Notes: generated from the letters alone by a model not told the origin. Positions 36,337 to 47,700 are shown, counted from the stretch's first letter. The stretch: DNA of 64,000 bases from Haberlea rhodopensis (GCA_907163345.1 CAJQUN010000155.1:682001-746000), one strand, 5' to 3'. Program-made: numbers and translations.

Positions 36337-37202
36337 TTGATATGGGATATCCAAAATGCCACAATGTTCGATCGAGATCTCAAAAGAAGGGTGAATCTTG
36401 CGCCACGGCAAAGGAATGGATCCCATTTTGCCAATATAAAGATGTTCCAACAATGTCCATTTTTGACTCTTTTCTCTTGAGCATGTTATTTCCATATGAT
36501 GTGAATATCTTCGTACTCGTACGTCCGTACATCTTGCTCGAATCTTAGGCGTCCAAAAAGGATCTCAAAATACCAACTTATTCATACGTTTTCTATGGTT
36601 GAGGAATTAGTGACAATTTTATAATTGTATCGTAAGTTGTTAAGTAAAAGAATTTGTCATCGACAAAATTGTATTATTTTCGCCTTCTTTTTAGAAAAAA
36701 ATTATATTTTTTCCGTCTCAAGTTAATTATCAGCTGGTTTGTACTTTAAAATTTATCTAATCTACTTTCATTTTTAGTCAACCAAATATAAATTGATATT
36801 TAGTTCAAAAAATTTGATTTTCTTTTCTTGGATTTAATTATAAATTGATTATTTTATTCTTTGTTAATACTTCTAAACTGAATTTTGAAAAAAAATCGTA
36901 GGTTTTTTTTTAAAAAAATGGAGAGGACAATTTAGAGTGGAAACCGAATTCCAGTCTATTGGGTATTTGTATTTTCACTAAATTAGACACGCTAATTTGC
37001 CAAATTAACAACAGTTCGCCAAAAGTACCAAATGTTTGTATATATTGAATCATAATGGGTAATTAGCATATTTCACCTTTAAACATATTTTTCTGACTAG
37101 GGGGGCAATTTTATTCGGGTCGCGTATTTATAAAAAATTGTATTCGGTTATATCCGAACTCGAAATTTTATGATCGGGTTCATGTTCAGGTGGTATTTAA
37201 AT
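36337..37202. other. Unassigned spacer
   Basis: No gene recognised. Near 37,098 the sequence CTAGGGGGGCAATTTTATTC followed by GGGTCG resembles the end of a small hAT-type element, but no partner end was found. The first 220 bp after the LTR break do not match anything else in the window. Confidence 0.4.
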
Positions 37203-37412
37203 GGGGAAATTGCATATTGGTACTGTTTTCAAAATATATTTCAAATAAGTCTTAGAAAAAATAATGTTTACAAAAACATACACTTAGGAGATAATTATAT
37301 TCACATAAGTCCACTTTTTAAAGAGTTAGTTTGCAAAAGTATTTTCTAGTTCCTAAAATACCCTTTAAGTTATAAAAAAACTCTAAACCTAATTTTTTTA
37401 TTAACTCTTTAC

Positions 37413-37475
37413 GTAAAACCTTTTCTCATCTCTCACGTAAAATCTTTTCTCCTCTCTCACGTAAAATCTATCACC
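37413..37475. repeat. 23-24-bp tandem repeat upstream of mudrA
   Basis: Three units of CACGTAAAATCTTTTCTCCTCT with small changes; the third is partial. Confidence 0.7.
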
Positions 37476-38279
37476 TTTGATCACTCTGCACCAAAAATCG
37501 AAGCAGCTAACTTTTTTGTGATTTGAAATTTCTTTGAATCGAGGAAAAGGAAGTGATATACGTTTGTTTGGAGCGCATAAAACTGATGGCATCGATCGTT
37601 TGAGGTAAAGGAAGGTAAGTTTTTTGTAGAGATAATAGATTCTTCTCTAAATTTTTGCTCTTCCGTGTCATTGGTTGGAATCAATGGATTTTGGAATTAT
37701 GATTTTATTGAAATTTAGAGAGGAAACACAAGTTTTTAACGTAACTTCCAGCTTTTCTTTCACGGAGTTAAAATCTTCTGCAATTCGTAAATGGAGTGAT
37801 TACAACTTTGATGGAATATCCTTTTAAGTATTCTATACCTGGACACCCTAAATGTTGTTTGACTAATGAAGACGATATAAGGAATATGTTTGTTCTGTGT
37901 AAGATTATAGACGTCCGGTTGTTGACAGTTGATGTTGATGATGAAAGAATTGCATACCCTGGAGTTTCTTCAGGAAGTAGGAATTGGCAGACATCGTTTG
38001 TTGATGTTGGGGATAATGGTGCATGCGAGGCAACTGAACTTATAGATAGTAGGGAAAATAATGTTGCAGGTGCACGTGATGAAATTGAACAAGCATGTAA
38101 TTCATCTTGTTGAGCCTTAAACGCATGGTTGTTTTTAATGCATTAAATTATCCCCGGCCAATCTTTGAGTTTTGATGATCAACAAAACTTGTGTTTGTTA
38201 TACTAATGCATCTACTTAGTGTGCAGATTAAGTGATGAAAAGTGGTTTGGAATGAAGAAAATTGAGTGTGCATATTCTG

Positions 38280-38705
38280 GCCTGGATCGCCCCAGGCGAT
38301 GGTGATCATCGCCCCAGGCGATGGCAGCCAGGCGAGGCATCGCCACGCACATCGACAGAGGCGATGGCTAGGCGAGCATACCAGGAAGATCGCTCCAGGC
38401 GATGATGACCATCGCCTGAGGCGATGGCAACCATGCGGGACTTCGCCCCGCACATCGACAGAGGCAACGCCGAGGCAATGCGAGGGCATGCGCGCAGGGG
38501 AGATCGTTTGAGGCGATGGGCTGAACGCCCGAGGCGATGGCTGGAACGCCTAAGGCGATGTGGAGTTGCTTTGAGGCGATGATAGATTTGGACATGCTGA
38601 GGCTACGACCTTGATTTTTGCTGTTGATCGCCTGAGGCGATCCGTGTAAAATGCTGACCGTTGGGGCGCAGCGATGGTGATCGCCCGAGGCGATGTCCGA
38701 GGCGG
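38280..38705. repeat. AGGCGATG/CGCCTGAGGCG word array in LTR U3
   Basis: Dense reiteration of AGGCGATGG and its reverse complement; many junctions make the palindrome ATCGCCTGAGGCGAT. The same array occupies 42,072-42,475 in the 3' LTR, where a 22-bp piece is missing. Confidence 0.85.
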
Positions 38706-39109
38706 TCGAGGAGTGATTCAAGCCTTGAGTGTAGCAACGGCTAGTAGGAGCCTAGGGGGCCTCCTACACTATAAATATTGATGCTTTGGAGCATTTTGAA
38801 GCTAAGGGAACAAGCCTACAAACTTCTACAAAGTCTTGATAATTATTATTTCAAATTGTATTGCAATCTCCATACATTGTTGTTGTATTGGAGTTTGTAA
38901 TTCTCTTCTTTATTAGAGTCATGTTTTCTTCGTGTGAGTGCACCGTGAAGGTGTTTTTTGATTTGATCTATTGTAAAGGTCCTCCAACACCAAAGCAAGT
39001 TGGAAAATTGTAAAGTCGCCAACAAGTGAAGTTGGTGCATGTGTTGTGGCTATCCGTGGAGCCCTTAAGGCCAAGAAGACTCGTGAAGAGTGTTGGTAGC
39101 TCGTGAAGA

Positions 39110-39215
39110 GCTTTGTGTACTCGGGAAGAGTATTGTGCTCGGGAAGAGTGTTGTGTACTCGGGAAGAGTAGTGTGCTCGGGAAGAGCTTTGTAACTCGGG
39201 AAGAGTTGTTGTGTG
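39110..39215. repeat. CTCGGGAAGAG tandem words in LTR R-U5
   Basis: About six units of (A/G)CTCGGGAAGAG followed by short variable links (for example TATTGTG, TGTTGTGTA). The matching run in the 3' LTR is at about 44,394-44,500. Confidence 0.85.
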
Positions 39216-39503
39216 GCTAACTTGGAGCCCTCAAGGCCAAGACCAATTGTTCTAGTGGAACCTCGGTTGGAGGTTATCTAACCGGGAAGAGGAGACTTAG
39301 GCGATTCATCGCCGAACTTCTATAACAAATCTCTTGTCTTTTATTGTTTAATTCCTTTACGCGTTTATTTATTTTGTTCTTTTTATTTATCGATTGACTC
39401 AAGGCTTCCGCAAAGCGCAAAACTCTTTTAGTTTTTCAAACTCATTTTAAAACGCTAAAGTAGCCAAGGAATCTCATTCACCTCCCTCTTCGATTCCAAC
39501 AAG

Positions 39504-39516
39504 TGGTATCAGAGCC
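39504..39516 (+). other. Primer-binding site (initiator Met tRNA type)
   Basis: TGGTATCAGAGCC two bases after the 5' LTR. Confidence 0.9.
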
Positions 39517-39549
39517 ATTTGATTTTTGTTTTTAAATCAAATGTTTTAT

Positions 39550-41180
39550 ATGGCTAATCTAGCAAATGATTTTGCTCAAGGTCAATCGACAAATAGACCT
39601 CCGCTCTTCACGGGTGATAATTACGGATATTGGAAAAATAGAATTTCTCTATATATCAAATCCGTAGATTATGACTATGGAAGATTATTGTGAAAGGTCC
39701 ACATATTCCTTTAAAGGAAGTTGGGGGAATAAGTATCCCTAAAGAAATGGACGATTTTCACTAGAGCGGATATGATTTTAATATCTCAAAATGCTAAAGC
39801 TATTAATATTTTGCATTGTGCTTTAGATATGAAGGAGTACAACCGGATCTCGATGTGCTCAACCGCTAAGGAGATATGGGACAAATTGTAAATTTGTCAT
39901 GAAGGAACCAACCAAGTGAAGGAGACCAAGATTGACCTTCTACAACTCAAATATGAGACATTTGAGATTGAGTCCGGAGAAGAAGTTGATTCAATGTTTA
40001 GGAGGCTCACCCTAATCATAAACGAGCTTGCTCAACTTGGATAGAAGTACCCTCTCAAGCAAATATGGAGGAGAGCCCTAAGAGCATTGCCTAAGGAATG
40101 GGACGCAAAGAGAACCGCCATCATTGAGTCAAACAAAGGAGAAAATGCTTCCTATGATCTTGATGAGCTCCATGGCACATTGGTGACTCATGAACTTGAA
40201 GTTGCAACAAGGAGAGAAATAAAGGAGGAGGATAGATCCAAAAGAAATGGGATAGCATTGGTTGGGAGAAAAGATCACTCCGAGGATGAAGATGACGATG
40301 AGGATGAAGAGATGATCTTGTTCACAAGGAAGTTCAAGAAGCTCTTCAACAAACATCTAATGCTACTAAACATGAATCCAAAAATGAGGTAACTTGTTAT
40401 AATTGTCAAGAAAAATGTCATTACGCTAATAAATGTTCTAGGAAGAAGAATGAGGACAAAGGGAAGAAGAAGGCGTTTATAGCCACATGGAGTGATAGCG
40501 ACTCCGATGAAGAAGAAGCCAAAAATCTTTGTCTAATGGCTCTTGGAGATGAAGATGAAGAGGATGATGATGAGGTACCATCTTATGATGAATTATTAGA
40601 TGCTTATAATGAACTCATTGATTGTCTTGGTAAAACCAAGAAGAGCAACAAATTGCTTAAGCTAGACTTGGCTAAGAAGGAAGAAGAAAATATTATTTTG
40701 AAAAATCAAATGCTTGATTTAAAGACATCTTTTGCCAAGTTTAGTGATAGTAGTTTAAAGATGAATGAATTGCTTGGCTTGCAACGTTGTAGCTTTGATA
40801 AAGCCGGATTAGGCTTCTCAAGCAAAACTAAAACTTTTTCAAGCTTGTTGGCTAAAGCAAAGCATAATTCTCCTACTTGCAATTCTTGTTGTAAAAATGG
40901 CCACACTAAGAATAAGTGTAGGTTTGCTACAATCCAATACCAACCTAATAAGAGGTGGAAATGGATTCCACAAGTGCCATTGAAAGTTAACCCTCAAGGA
41001 CCCAAAAATCAAATGAGTACCAAAGATCCTCCTATTGTAAATTTATTTTGTAGGAACCACAATGGGATTGAGGATGAAGGGCCAAGCAACTCAAAGGAAG
41101 AGTTTATTCTATTCACCACCATAGAAGAGGCGCGAGGCATTAGACCAATGACAAGAACGAACTCTTGTCATCAAGGGTAA
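39550..41180 (+). pseudogene. Copia Gag with two zinc knuckles, frame broken
   Basis: The frame opens at 39,550 with MANLANDFAQGQ, then RPPLFTGDNYGYWKNRISLY, the usual copia Gag (UBN2/DUF4219) start. Later pieces are ALPKEWDAKRTAIIESN (40,084-40,135), an acidic stretch (40,275-40,310), and CYNCQEKCHYANKC (40,393-40,434, CX2CX4HX4C). After a long acidic, coiled-coil-like region (40,536-40,760) comes a second knuckle, CNSCCKNGHTKNKC (40,878-40,919). It ends at 41,180. Stops at about 39,690, 39,762 and 39,888, a stop near 40,044 and another at 40,390 break the frame. Two knuckles in one Gag are uncommon. No pol follows: 41,181-41,880 has no RT, integrase or protease signature. Confidence 0.8.
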
Positions 41181-41896
41181 AATTAACTTTATACATGTTA
41201 AAAGAGCAATTCAAAATTAATTGGCACACATTAATTGTGATCAATAAATTATGAAGCTCAATATTCATTGGGAGTAAAATGCAATACCCCTTAGCATATG
41301 CACATATAAATTGTTTAATGCATGATGTATGCTTATCTTTTTATAGTAAGTATCTTGATATGCCTTGTATTCAAATTTGAATTTGCTATGAGAAAATGTG
41401 CAATTATATGTTTTGTTATCTAATAATGCTTTGATAATTTTATTGTTTATTGGACATAGGTGCATGAACTCTTGGTAGAACATATGCACACTTTGCAATG
41501 TTTAGAATTCATGGTTGAGTGCCTTAAACGCATGTGTATTTCACTAATTGATTTGATCTAATAGCTATTACATGCTTGGTGAGGACCATGTGTAAAATTG
41601 TTAAAATATGGCTATGTGTCAACATATTTGAGCTATGTTTATTTAAATTTTATGCTTTTTGATTATCACAAAAAGGGGGAGAAGTTTGTGATAAACTTGA
41701 ACCTTAATACATGCATAGTTTAAGGGGGAGAGCTTGTGTATGCATGGTTTGAGGGGGAGAGTTATTTGTTTAATGCTTTACTTGTTTAACTTGTATGTGA
41801 TATGCAATTGTTAAGGGGGAGTCATTTGTACTCACATTTCATGCATATTACTTATTCAAGTTTATCAAGTTTTGTGATCATCAAAAAGGGGGAGAT
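41181..41896 (+). other. Non-coding 3' interior of the copia element with polypurine tract
   Basis: GGGGGAGA words are repeated (41,668, 41,724, 41,752, 41,815). The last, AAAAAGGGGGAGAT at 41,883-41,896, touches the 3' LTR and is the polypurine tract. Confidence 0.75.
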
Positions 41897-42867
41897 TGTT
41901 GAGCCTTAAACGCATGGTTGCTTTTAATGCATTAAATTATCCCCGGTCAATCTTTGAGTTTTGATGATCAACAAAACTTGTGTTTGTTATACCAATGCAT
42001 CTACTTAGTGTGCAGATTAAGTGATGAAAAGTGGTTTGGAATGAAGAAAATCGAGTGTGCATATTCTGGCCTGGATCGCCCCAGGCAATGGTAGCCAGGC
42101 GAGGCATCGCCACGCACATCGACAGAGGCGATGGCTAGGCGAGCATACCAGGAAGATCGCTCCAGGCGATGATGACCATCGCCTGAGGTGATGGCAACCA
42201 TGCGGGACTTCGCCCCGCACATCGACAGAGGCGACGCCGAGGCAATGCGAGGGCATGCGCGCAGGGGAGATCGTTTGAGGCGATGGGCTGAACGCCCGAG
42301 GCGATGGCTGGAACGCCTGAGGCGATGTGGAGTTCGTTTGAGGCGATGATAGATTTGGACATGCTGAGGCTACGGCCTTGATTTTTGCTGTTGATCGCCT
42401 GAGGCGATCCGTGTAAAATGCTGACCGTTGGGATGCGGCGATGGTGATCGCCCGAGGCGATGTTCGAGGCAATCGAGGAGTGATTCAAGCCTTGAGTGTA
42501 GCAACGGCTAGTAGGAGCCTAGGGGGCCTCCTACACTATAAATATTGATGCTTTGGAGCATTTTGAAGCTAAGGGAACAAGCCTACAAACTTCTACAAAG
42601 TTTTGATAATTATTATTTCAAATTGTATTGCAATCTCCATACATTGTTGTTGTATTGGAGTTTGTAATTCTCTTCTTTGTTAGAGTCTTGTTTTCTTCGT
42701 GTGAGTGCACCGTGAAGGTGTTTTTTGATTTGATCTATTGTAAAGGTCCTCCAACACCAAAGCAAGTTGGAAAATTATAAAGTCGCCAACAAGTGAAGTT
42801 GGTGCATGTGTTGTGGCTATCCTTAGAGCCCTTAAGGCCAAGAAGACTCGTGAAGAGTGTTGGTAGC

Positions 42868-44388
42868 TGGTGCGCGCTTATCGTGTACGCCCAAATTAAC
42901 CCCACTCAATCCTCAAGATTGATAACAATAATGTAGTAGCGTGAGTAGGGATCGATCCCACGAGGAGGTGTGAATCTTTGTGTTAATGAAAATCAAAACA
43001 AAAGAATAATAAAAGATGGGGTTGTGAGTGATTGAATTATACTACTTAAATTAAAATTAAAGATTAAACTAATGAAAGCGATTCTTGGTATCGGTCGACT
43101 CTTCCTTGGAATTATCATCTATTTCATCGATTCACAAAAGACTCAATTTTTCATATGAATATTCATCGTTGGACGTTTAATCCAATAATCAAAGTCCTAT
43201 CTCACCTTACGTGTAGTTAAGTAGCCCAAGCGTTCTAGTTTAACCCTTATCAAACAATCAATCAAAATACAAGCGATTAAGATTTAAATCGATGATAGCA
43301 TATGAACTAGTGAGATCGATGAAGCTAAACAACATAATCCAAGCGTCTATGTTTAATCTAGTCAAGTGTTCTTCCTAAGAATTTAACAAACTCACAAGCG
43401 GAAATTCATCAATCTTAGTTGCTTCGTAAATTAGAGGGATCAAACGATTCCGTATTTGATATCTAATTTAGCGTTAGATTTCATGCAAGTTACTAGGTTG
43501 TCAATCCAATAAACAAACATCAATCATATCAACAAAATCAGAAAAACTCTTGATATTCAATAAAATTGATATATAAAGCGTATGAATCTCCCCAAGATAA
43601 ATAATTCCAAGGATTTGTCTTCCTCAACCAAGAATTAAAAACTAGCTAGACATAATCTAATAAAAACAATAAATAAAAGCAAGGGAAAGAATACTAATCC
43701 GATCTCCGCTCGTCGAAGTGTCAATCCCGCCTTCGCTTCGATCTTCGTAGCCGTTCTTCAACAAAATTGAAAAGAAAATATAAAACTATCCTAAACTACT
43801 CTACCCTAACTATCTAGATGGTTCAAAGGTCTCATTTTCGTGGATATATGTATTGGGAGGCTGATGGAGTAGGTTAGAATCCATGTGGGAAGGAAAGAAA
43901 TCAAGTTTTTACACTTTCCAAAAGTCTTCTGGCGTAAATACGCGTAGAATGGCGTAGCTACGCCTACACATGCCGTAGCGTTGGCGTAATTACGCCTAAT
44001 AATGGCGTAATTACGCCTGTCATCAATTTTTCTGGCGAGTTTCGTATTTTGGCCGTAACTTTCTCGTCCGAACTCCGAATTTGATGAATCAGCTGTCCAC
44101 GCGAAGATAACTCAAAGTTCTACAACTTTGCTATGGAACACATTTCCAAAACATGGCTCGAACAAAAAGAAATTGGAGGAGAAAGGAGCAACATGTGTCT
44201 TGGATTTTGGTTTTTTTCTCTTTTCTTCAACTTTATTGCTTCTTTCATCATTTTAGCTTGATTTCTTTACCTTTCCCTACATTTACACAAATATACGATT
44301 AGGTAGCAAATGTATCAATTTATCCATCAAAATATACCAAATCGTAGACAATTAAGTGCAATAGATGTGTCTATTTCTAGTCACATCA
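42868..44388. mobile_element. Solo-LTR-like insertion (1,521 bp) in the copia 3' LTR
   Basis: It starts TGGTGCGCGC, ends TCACATCA, and is flanked by the perfect 5-bp duplication GTAGC (42863-42867 and 44389-44393). The empty site is visible in the 5' LTR. It contains GTAGGGATCGATCCCACGAG (about 42,946), a phrase common in a plant LTR family. Three 14-bp palindromes sit near its right third (43,951-44,017). There is no coding capacity or internal LTR pair, so a solo LTR is the best reading. Confidence 0.8.
43931..44020. repeat. GGCGTANNTACGCC palindrome cluster
   Basis: GGCGTAGCTACGCC (43951-43964) and GGCGTAATTACGCC twice (43983-43996, 44004-44017), preceded by a related GGCGTAAATACGCG (43,931). 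Confidence 0.92.
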
Positions 44389-45570
44389 GTAGCTCGGGAA
44401 GAGCTTTGTGTACTCGGGAAGAGTATTATGCTCGGGAAGAGCGTTGTGTACTCGGGAAGAGTAGTGTGCTCGGGAAGAGCTTTGTAACTCGGGAAGAGTT
44501 GTTGTGTGGCTAACTTGGAGCCCTCAAGGCCAAGACCAATTGTTCTAGTGGAACCTCGGTTGGAGGTTATCTAACCGGGAAGAGGAGACGTAGGCGATTC
44601 ATCGCCGAACTTCTATAACAAATCTCTTGTATTTTATTGTTTAATTCCTTTACGCATTTATTTATTTTGTTCTTTTTATTTATCGATTGACTCAAGGCTT
44701 CCGCAAAGCGCAAAACTCTTTTAGTTTTTCAAACTCATTTTAAAAAGCTAAAGTAGCCAATGAATCTCATTCACCCCCCCTCTTCGATTCCAACACATCT
44801 CCAGAATTTGATTCTGATCGTCTCCGACGTAATGTTAAAGGCAAAGAGAAGTTGTTGTTATGTTCCAGTTGGTCATCAATTATTAGTAGGGTTGGTCAAA
44901 AATTTAGTGGTGGTGTAGAAGAGTTTCGCTGTGAATTGAGTAAATATTCGGTGGAGGTTGGTTTTGATTTCAACTATGTAAAAAACAATAAGGTTAGGAT
45001 TGTTGCCGAGTGTGGGAGAAAGCATGATGAATGATGTGGTTGGTTTGTAAATGCAAGTATCTCATAAGTGGATAGGTCTTTTTATATAAAGAAATTGAAC
45101 AACATGCACACTTGTGGGCTCAGAATGATGAAAGACAAATCTAAAAGGATGAGTTCTGTTTTAATATCTGAAATTATTGCTGATCGATTGTCTTCAAATC
45201 CTAAGTTTTCTGCAACTGATGTATCGGAGTTGATAAAAAGAGATTATGGCTTGGATATTACTTATAGTAAGGCATGGAGAAGTGTGGAAAAGGCTAGATC
45301 TATTGCTTTTGGAAATTATGATGAGTCGTTCCAGGAATTGAATTCGTATGTTGATGCGGCGAGAACGATAAATGTTGGAAGTTTTATTGAGCTTGAAGTT
45401 GATGACAACAACCAATTTTGCCGTTTGTTCGTTTCATTTCGTGCCAGCATTGACGGGTTTAAACATTGTCGTCAAATGTTATTCCTTGATGGAACATTTT
45501 TGAAATCTCGATTCAAGGGCACCCTTCTGTCAGCGACAGCGAAGGATGGGAAGGTACACAACAATAAGTG

Positions 45571-46015
45571 ATGCACGAACATGAATCTCAATGGTGCACG
45601 AACATAACCAAACTGGTGCACGAATCTTATTACAAAATAAGTTTCGTGCACCAGATATTTATAAAGCCTTGCATCATTGTAGTTATATAAGTTTCGTGCA
45701 TCACAAGTATTTTCCGTGCATCAGTATATTATTTTCGTGCATCAATTAATTTATGTAAATTTTGTGCATCGGTAATGTTTATATTAGTTTCGTGCATCAT
45801 TATATTTATTATGATTTCGTGCATCATTTAATAAGTTTTGTTCACCAGTTACTTTTAGTAAGTTTCGTGCACCAGCTATACATCACAATTTTCTTTCGTG
45901 TATCAGTATATTATTTTCGTGCATCATTATAATTTGAGTTCGTGCACCAGTGTTATTATGTTTGTGCACCTTATAATTTGGGATTTCTGGTGAACGAAAA
46001 TATATTGCAATTAAC
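45571..46015 (+). repeat. TTCGTGCAYCA word field 1 (inside mudrA intron)
   Basis: Three reversed copies (TGCACGAA) are followed by more than a dozen forward copies of TTCGTGCA(C/T)CA or near variants, with AT-rich spacers of 10-30 bp. Confidence 0.88.
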
Positions 46016-46938
46016 ATAGTGATGTTTTATTTTGCAAGGTTTGTTCCCTTTGGCTTTCGCTGTTCTGGACTCCGAGAACTACGATAATTGGCTTTGGTTT
46101 TTATCTTATTTGAACAGAATTTTAGACATGGTGAAGATGTTGTATATATATCCGATCGTAATATTGGTTTGATGGAGGCGCTACCTGTTGTGTTTGGAGT
46201 TTCTCTGAAACACTTTTTTTGTTTATATCATTTAAAGTGCAACCTCCGTGATCGACACTTTTCAAATAAGTTTCGAGAGAGATTATGTTTTTTGCTCGAT
46301 GAATGTGCTTACTCATCGACAGTGGCTATTTTTAATGAAAAGCTAGTTGTTTCAAACGAGAAGGTGGGTCAATTTTGGAAGATTTCTTACAAGGACTTTC
46401 TTTGGATAAGTGGACTAATGCATACTCTACTGGGATGAGATATGGAGAGATGTATTCCAATGCAGCCGAGTCATTCAATTCTTGGATATTAGAGGCAATG
46501 GGTCTTCCTATTACACATATGGTTGATTCTATTAGGGTTAAGTTAATGTGCTTGTTTTCGGCTAGGAGATTAATGGCACAATGATGGAGTGGGGTATTGT
46601 GTGCTCGGATGGAAAAGAAATGGGCATCTTATGTAAATGAAGGTCGTGCATGGAATATTAAGATGTCTTCTGATTGCTACTTTGAAGTGTTTTCATACCC
46701 TACAGTTACTATGCGCCTTGACAATAAAACATGTTCATGCTACAAGTGGCAGTTGGATGGATTCCCATGTCCACATGCAATTGATGTATTTATGAGGAAT
46801 AAATTGGCAATAAATGAAGTAGTTGACAAATTTTTTCATGTTAGTATGTATAGGCTATGCTATGAAGGAGTCATTTTTCCTATTCCAAGATACGCGAATG
46901 TTGATGTTCCTCTGGTTGGAATGGAAACAAATGTATTA

Positions 46939-46953
46939 CCCCCCCCCCCCCCC
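46939..46953 (+). repeat. C15 homopolymer
   Basis: A run of 15 C within mudrA, where the reading frame of the zinc knuckle departs from that of the SWIM region. Confidence 0.9.
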
Positions 46954-47164
46954 AACAAAAAAGGCAACCTGGGCGTCCAAAGAAGAGAAGAATTCGACCT
47001 AAAGGTGAAAATATTAGACAGTTGTGTTGTAGTCGTTGTAATAAACATGGCCACAATAAGAAAACTTGTAAGGAACCTATTGGATGATTTATGAAAGCTT
47101 TTGAAGAAATTTATTTCACTATAATGTTATGCAGTATGAGTTTATATTATGGTGTTCTGGAGAT

Positions 47165-47700
47165 TTACTTCGTGCACCAATGTAATCTTAGTTCGTGCAC
47201 CAATGTAATCTTAGTTCGTGCACCATTTATGTTGAGTTCGTGCACCAGATATATTGCCTTTTCCTTTCACAAGTTCGTGCACCAATGTAATCTTGGTGAA
47301 ACAGTTAGCTTATGTTCGTGCATCAGTGTACGTTCAAAAGTTCGTGCACCAATGTAATCTTAGTTCGTGCACCAATGTAATCTTAGTACGTGCACCATTT
47401 ATGTTGAGTTCGTGCACCAGTTATGTTGCCTTTTCCTTTCACAAGTTCGTGCACCAATGTAATCTCGGTGAAACAGTTAGCTTATTTTCGTGCATCAGTA
47501 TACGTTCAAAAGTTAGTGCACCAATATAAGTTTTAAAAGTTCGTGCACCAATATAAGTTCGTGCAACAATATAAGTTTTAAATGTTCGTGCACCAATATA
47601 TTTTATTTTCGTGCACCATTGATGTTTTGTTCGAGTACAAGTATAATATATTTCTTGGCACCACTATAAATTATGTTCGTGTACCAATATCTAGTTCTTG
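47165..47700 (+). repeat. TTCGTGCAYCA word field 2 (between the facing genes)
   Basis: About twenty forward copies, many in the longer form AGTTCGTGCACCAATGTAATC. The block 47,166-47,338 is largely repeated at 47,340-47,520. Open frames here only translate the repeat. Confidence 0.9.

Larger units (their letters stand above)
38108..39501 (+). repeat. 5' LTR of the copia element (1,394 bp)
   Basis: It begins TGTTGAGCCTTAAACGC and ends CGATTCCAACA. A TATA-like CTATAAATATTG lies near 38,769-38,780. It contains two repeat fields, AGGCGATG words (38,280-38,705) and CTCGGGAAGAG words (39,110-39,215). Confidence 0.92.
38108..44795 (+). mobile_element. Gag-only copia-type LTR retrotransposon (TR-GAG-like)
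   Basis: The 5-bp target duplication CATCT flanks the element (38103-38107 and 44796-44800), and removing it rejoins the mudrA reading frame. Order: 5' LTR 38108-39501, primer-binding site, gag, polypurine tract and 3' LTR 41897-44795. The internal region is only about 2.4 kb. It encodes Gag and nothing else: there is no protease, integrase or reverse transcriptase sequence. Such elements depend on enzymes made elsewhere. The 3' LTR is itself interrupted by a 1.5 kb insertion. Confidence 0.9.
41897..44795 (+). repeat. 3' LTR of the copia element, interrupted
   Basis: Same ends as the 5' LTR. Without the 42,868-44,388 insertion and its duplicated 5 bp it is 1,373 bp, about 21 bp shorter than the 5' LTR, mostly from one 22-bp gap in the AGGCGATG field. 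Few other differences are visible. Confidence 0.92.
37796..47092 (+). pseudogene. mudrA-type MULE transposase, split by a copia insertion
   Basis: The N-terminal part (37,796-38,107) contains LMEYPFKYSIPGHP and RLLTVDVDDERIAY. The frame is cut by the copia element and resumes at 44,801. Next are a DNA-binding region with VGQKFSGGVEEFRCELSKYS (44,895-44,955), then the MULE catalytic core. First Asp is in FLDGTFLKSRFKG (about 45,482-45,520), second Asp in ISDRN (about 46,148-46,163), C-x2-H in CLYHLKCN (about 46,220-46,245) and Glu in NAAESFNSW (about 46,460-46,486). A SWIM zinc finger (CSCYKWQLDGFPCPH, 46,733-46,778) and, in another frame, a zinc knuckle CCSRCNKHGHNKKTC (about 47,025-47,070) follow. 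Breaks: stops at about 45,033 and 45,064, a frame change near 46,100, another near 46,380, a stop at 46,582, and a frame change at a C15 run. An intron of about 470 bp (from 45,556) is filled with repeats. It is not functional. Confidence 0.85.

Noticed and set aside
38148..38721. Open frames of 113-117 aa in the copia LTR, repeated near 42,000-42,490
   Set aside because: They translate the AGGCGATG word array; duplicated only because the LTR is.
47091..47529. Plus-strand frames rich in SSCTNVILVRAPF
   Set aside because: Direct translation of TTCGTGCACCAATGTAATC repeats, not a protein-coding gene.
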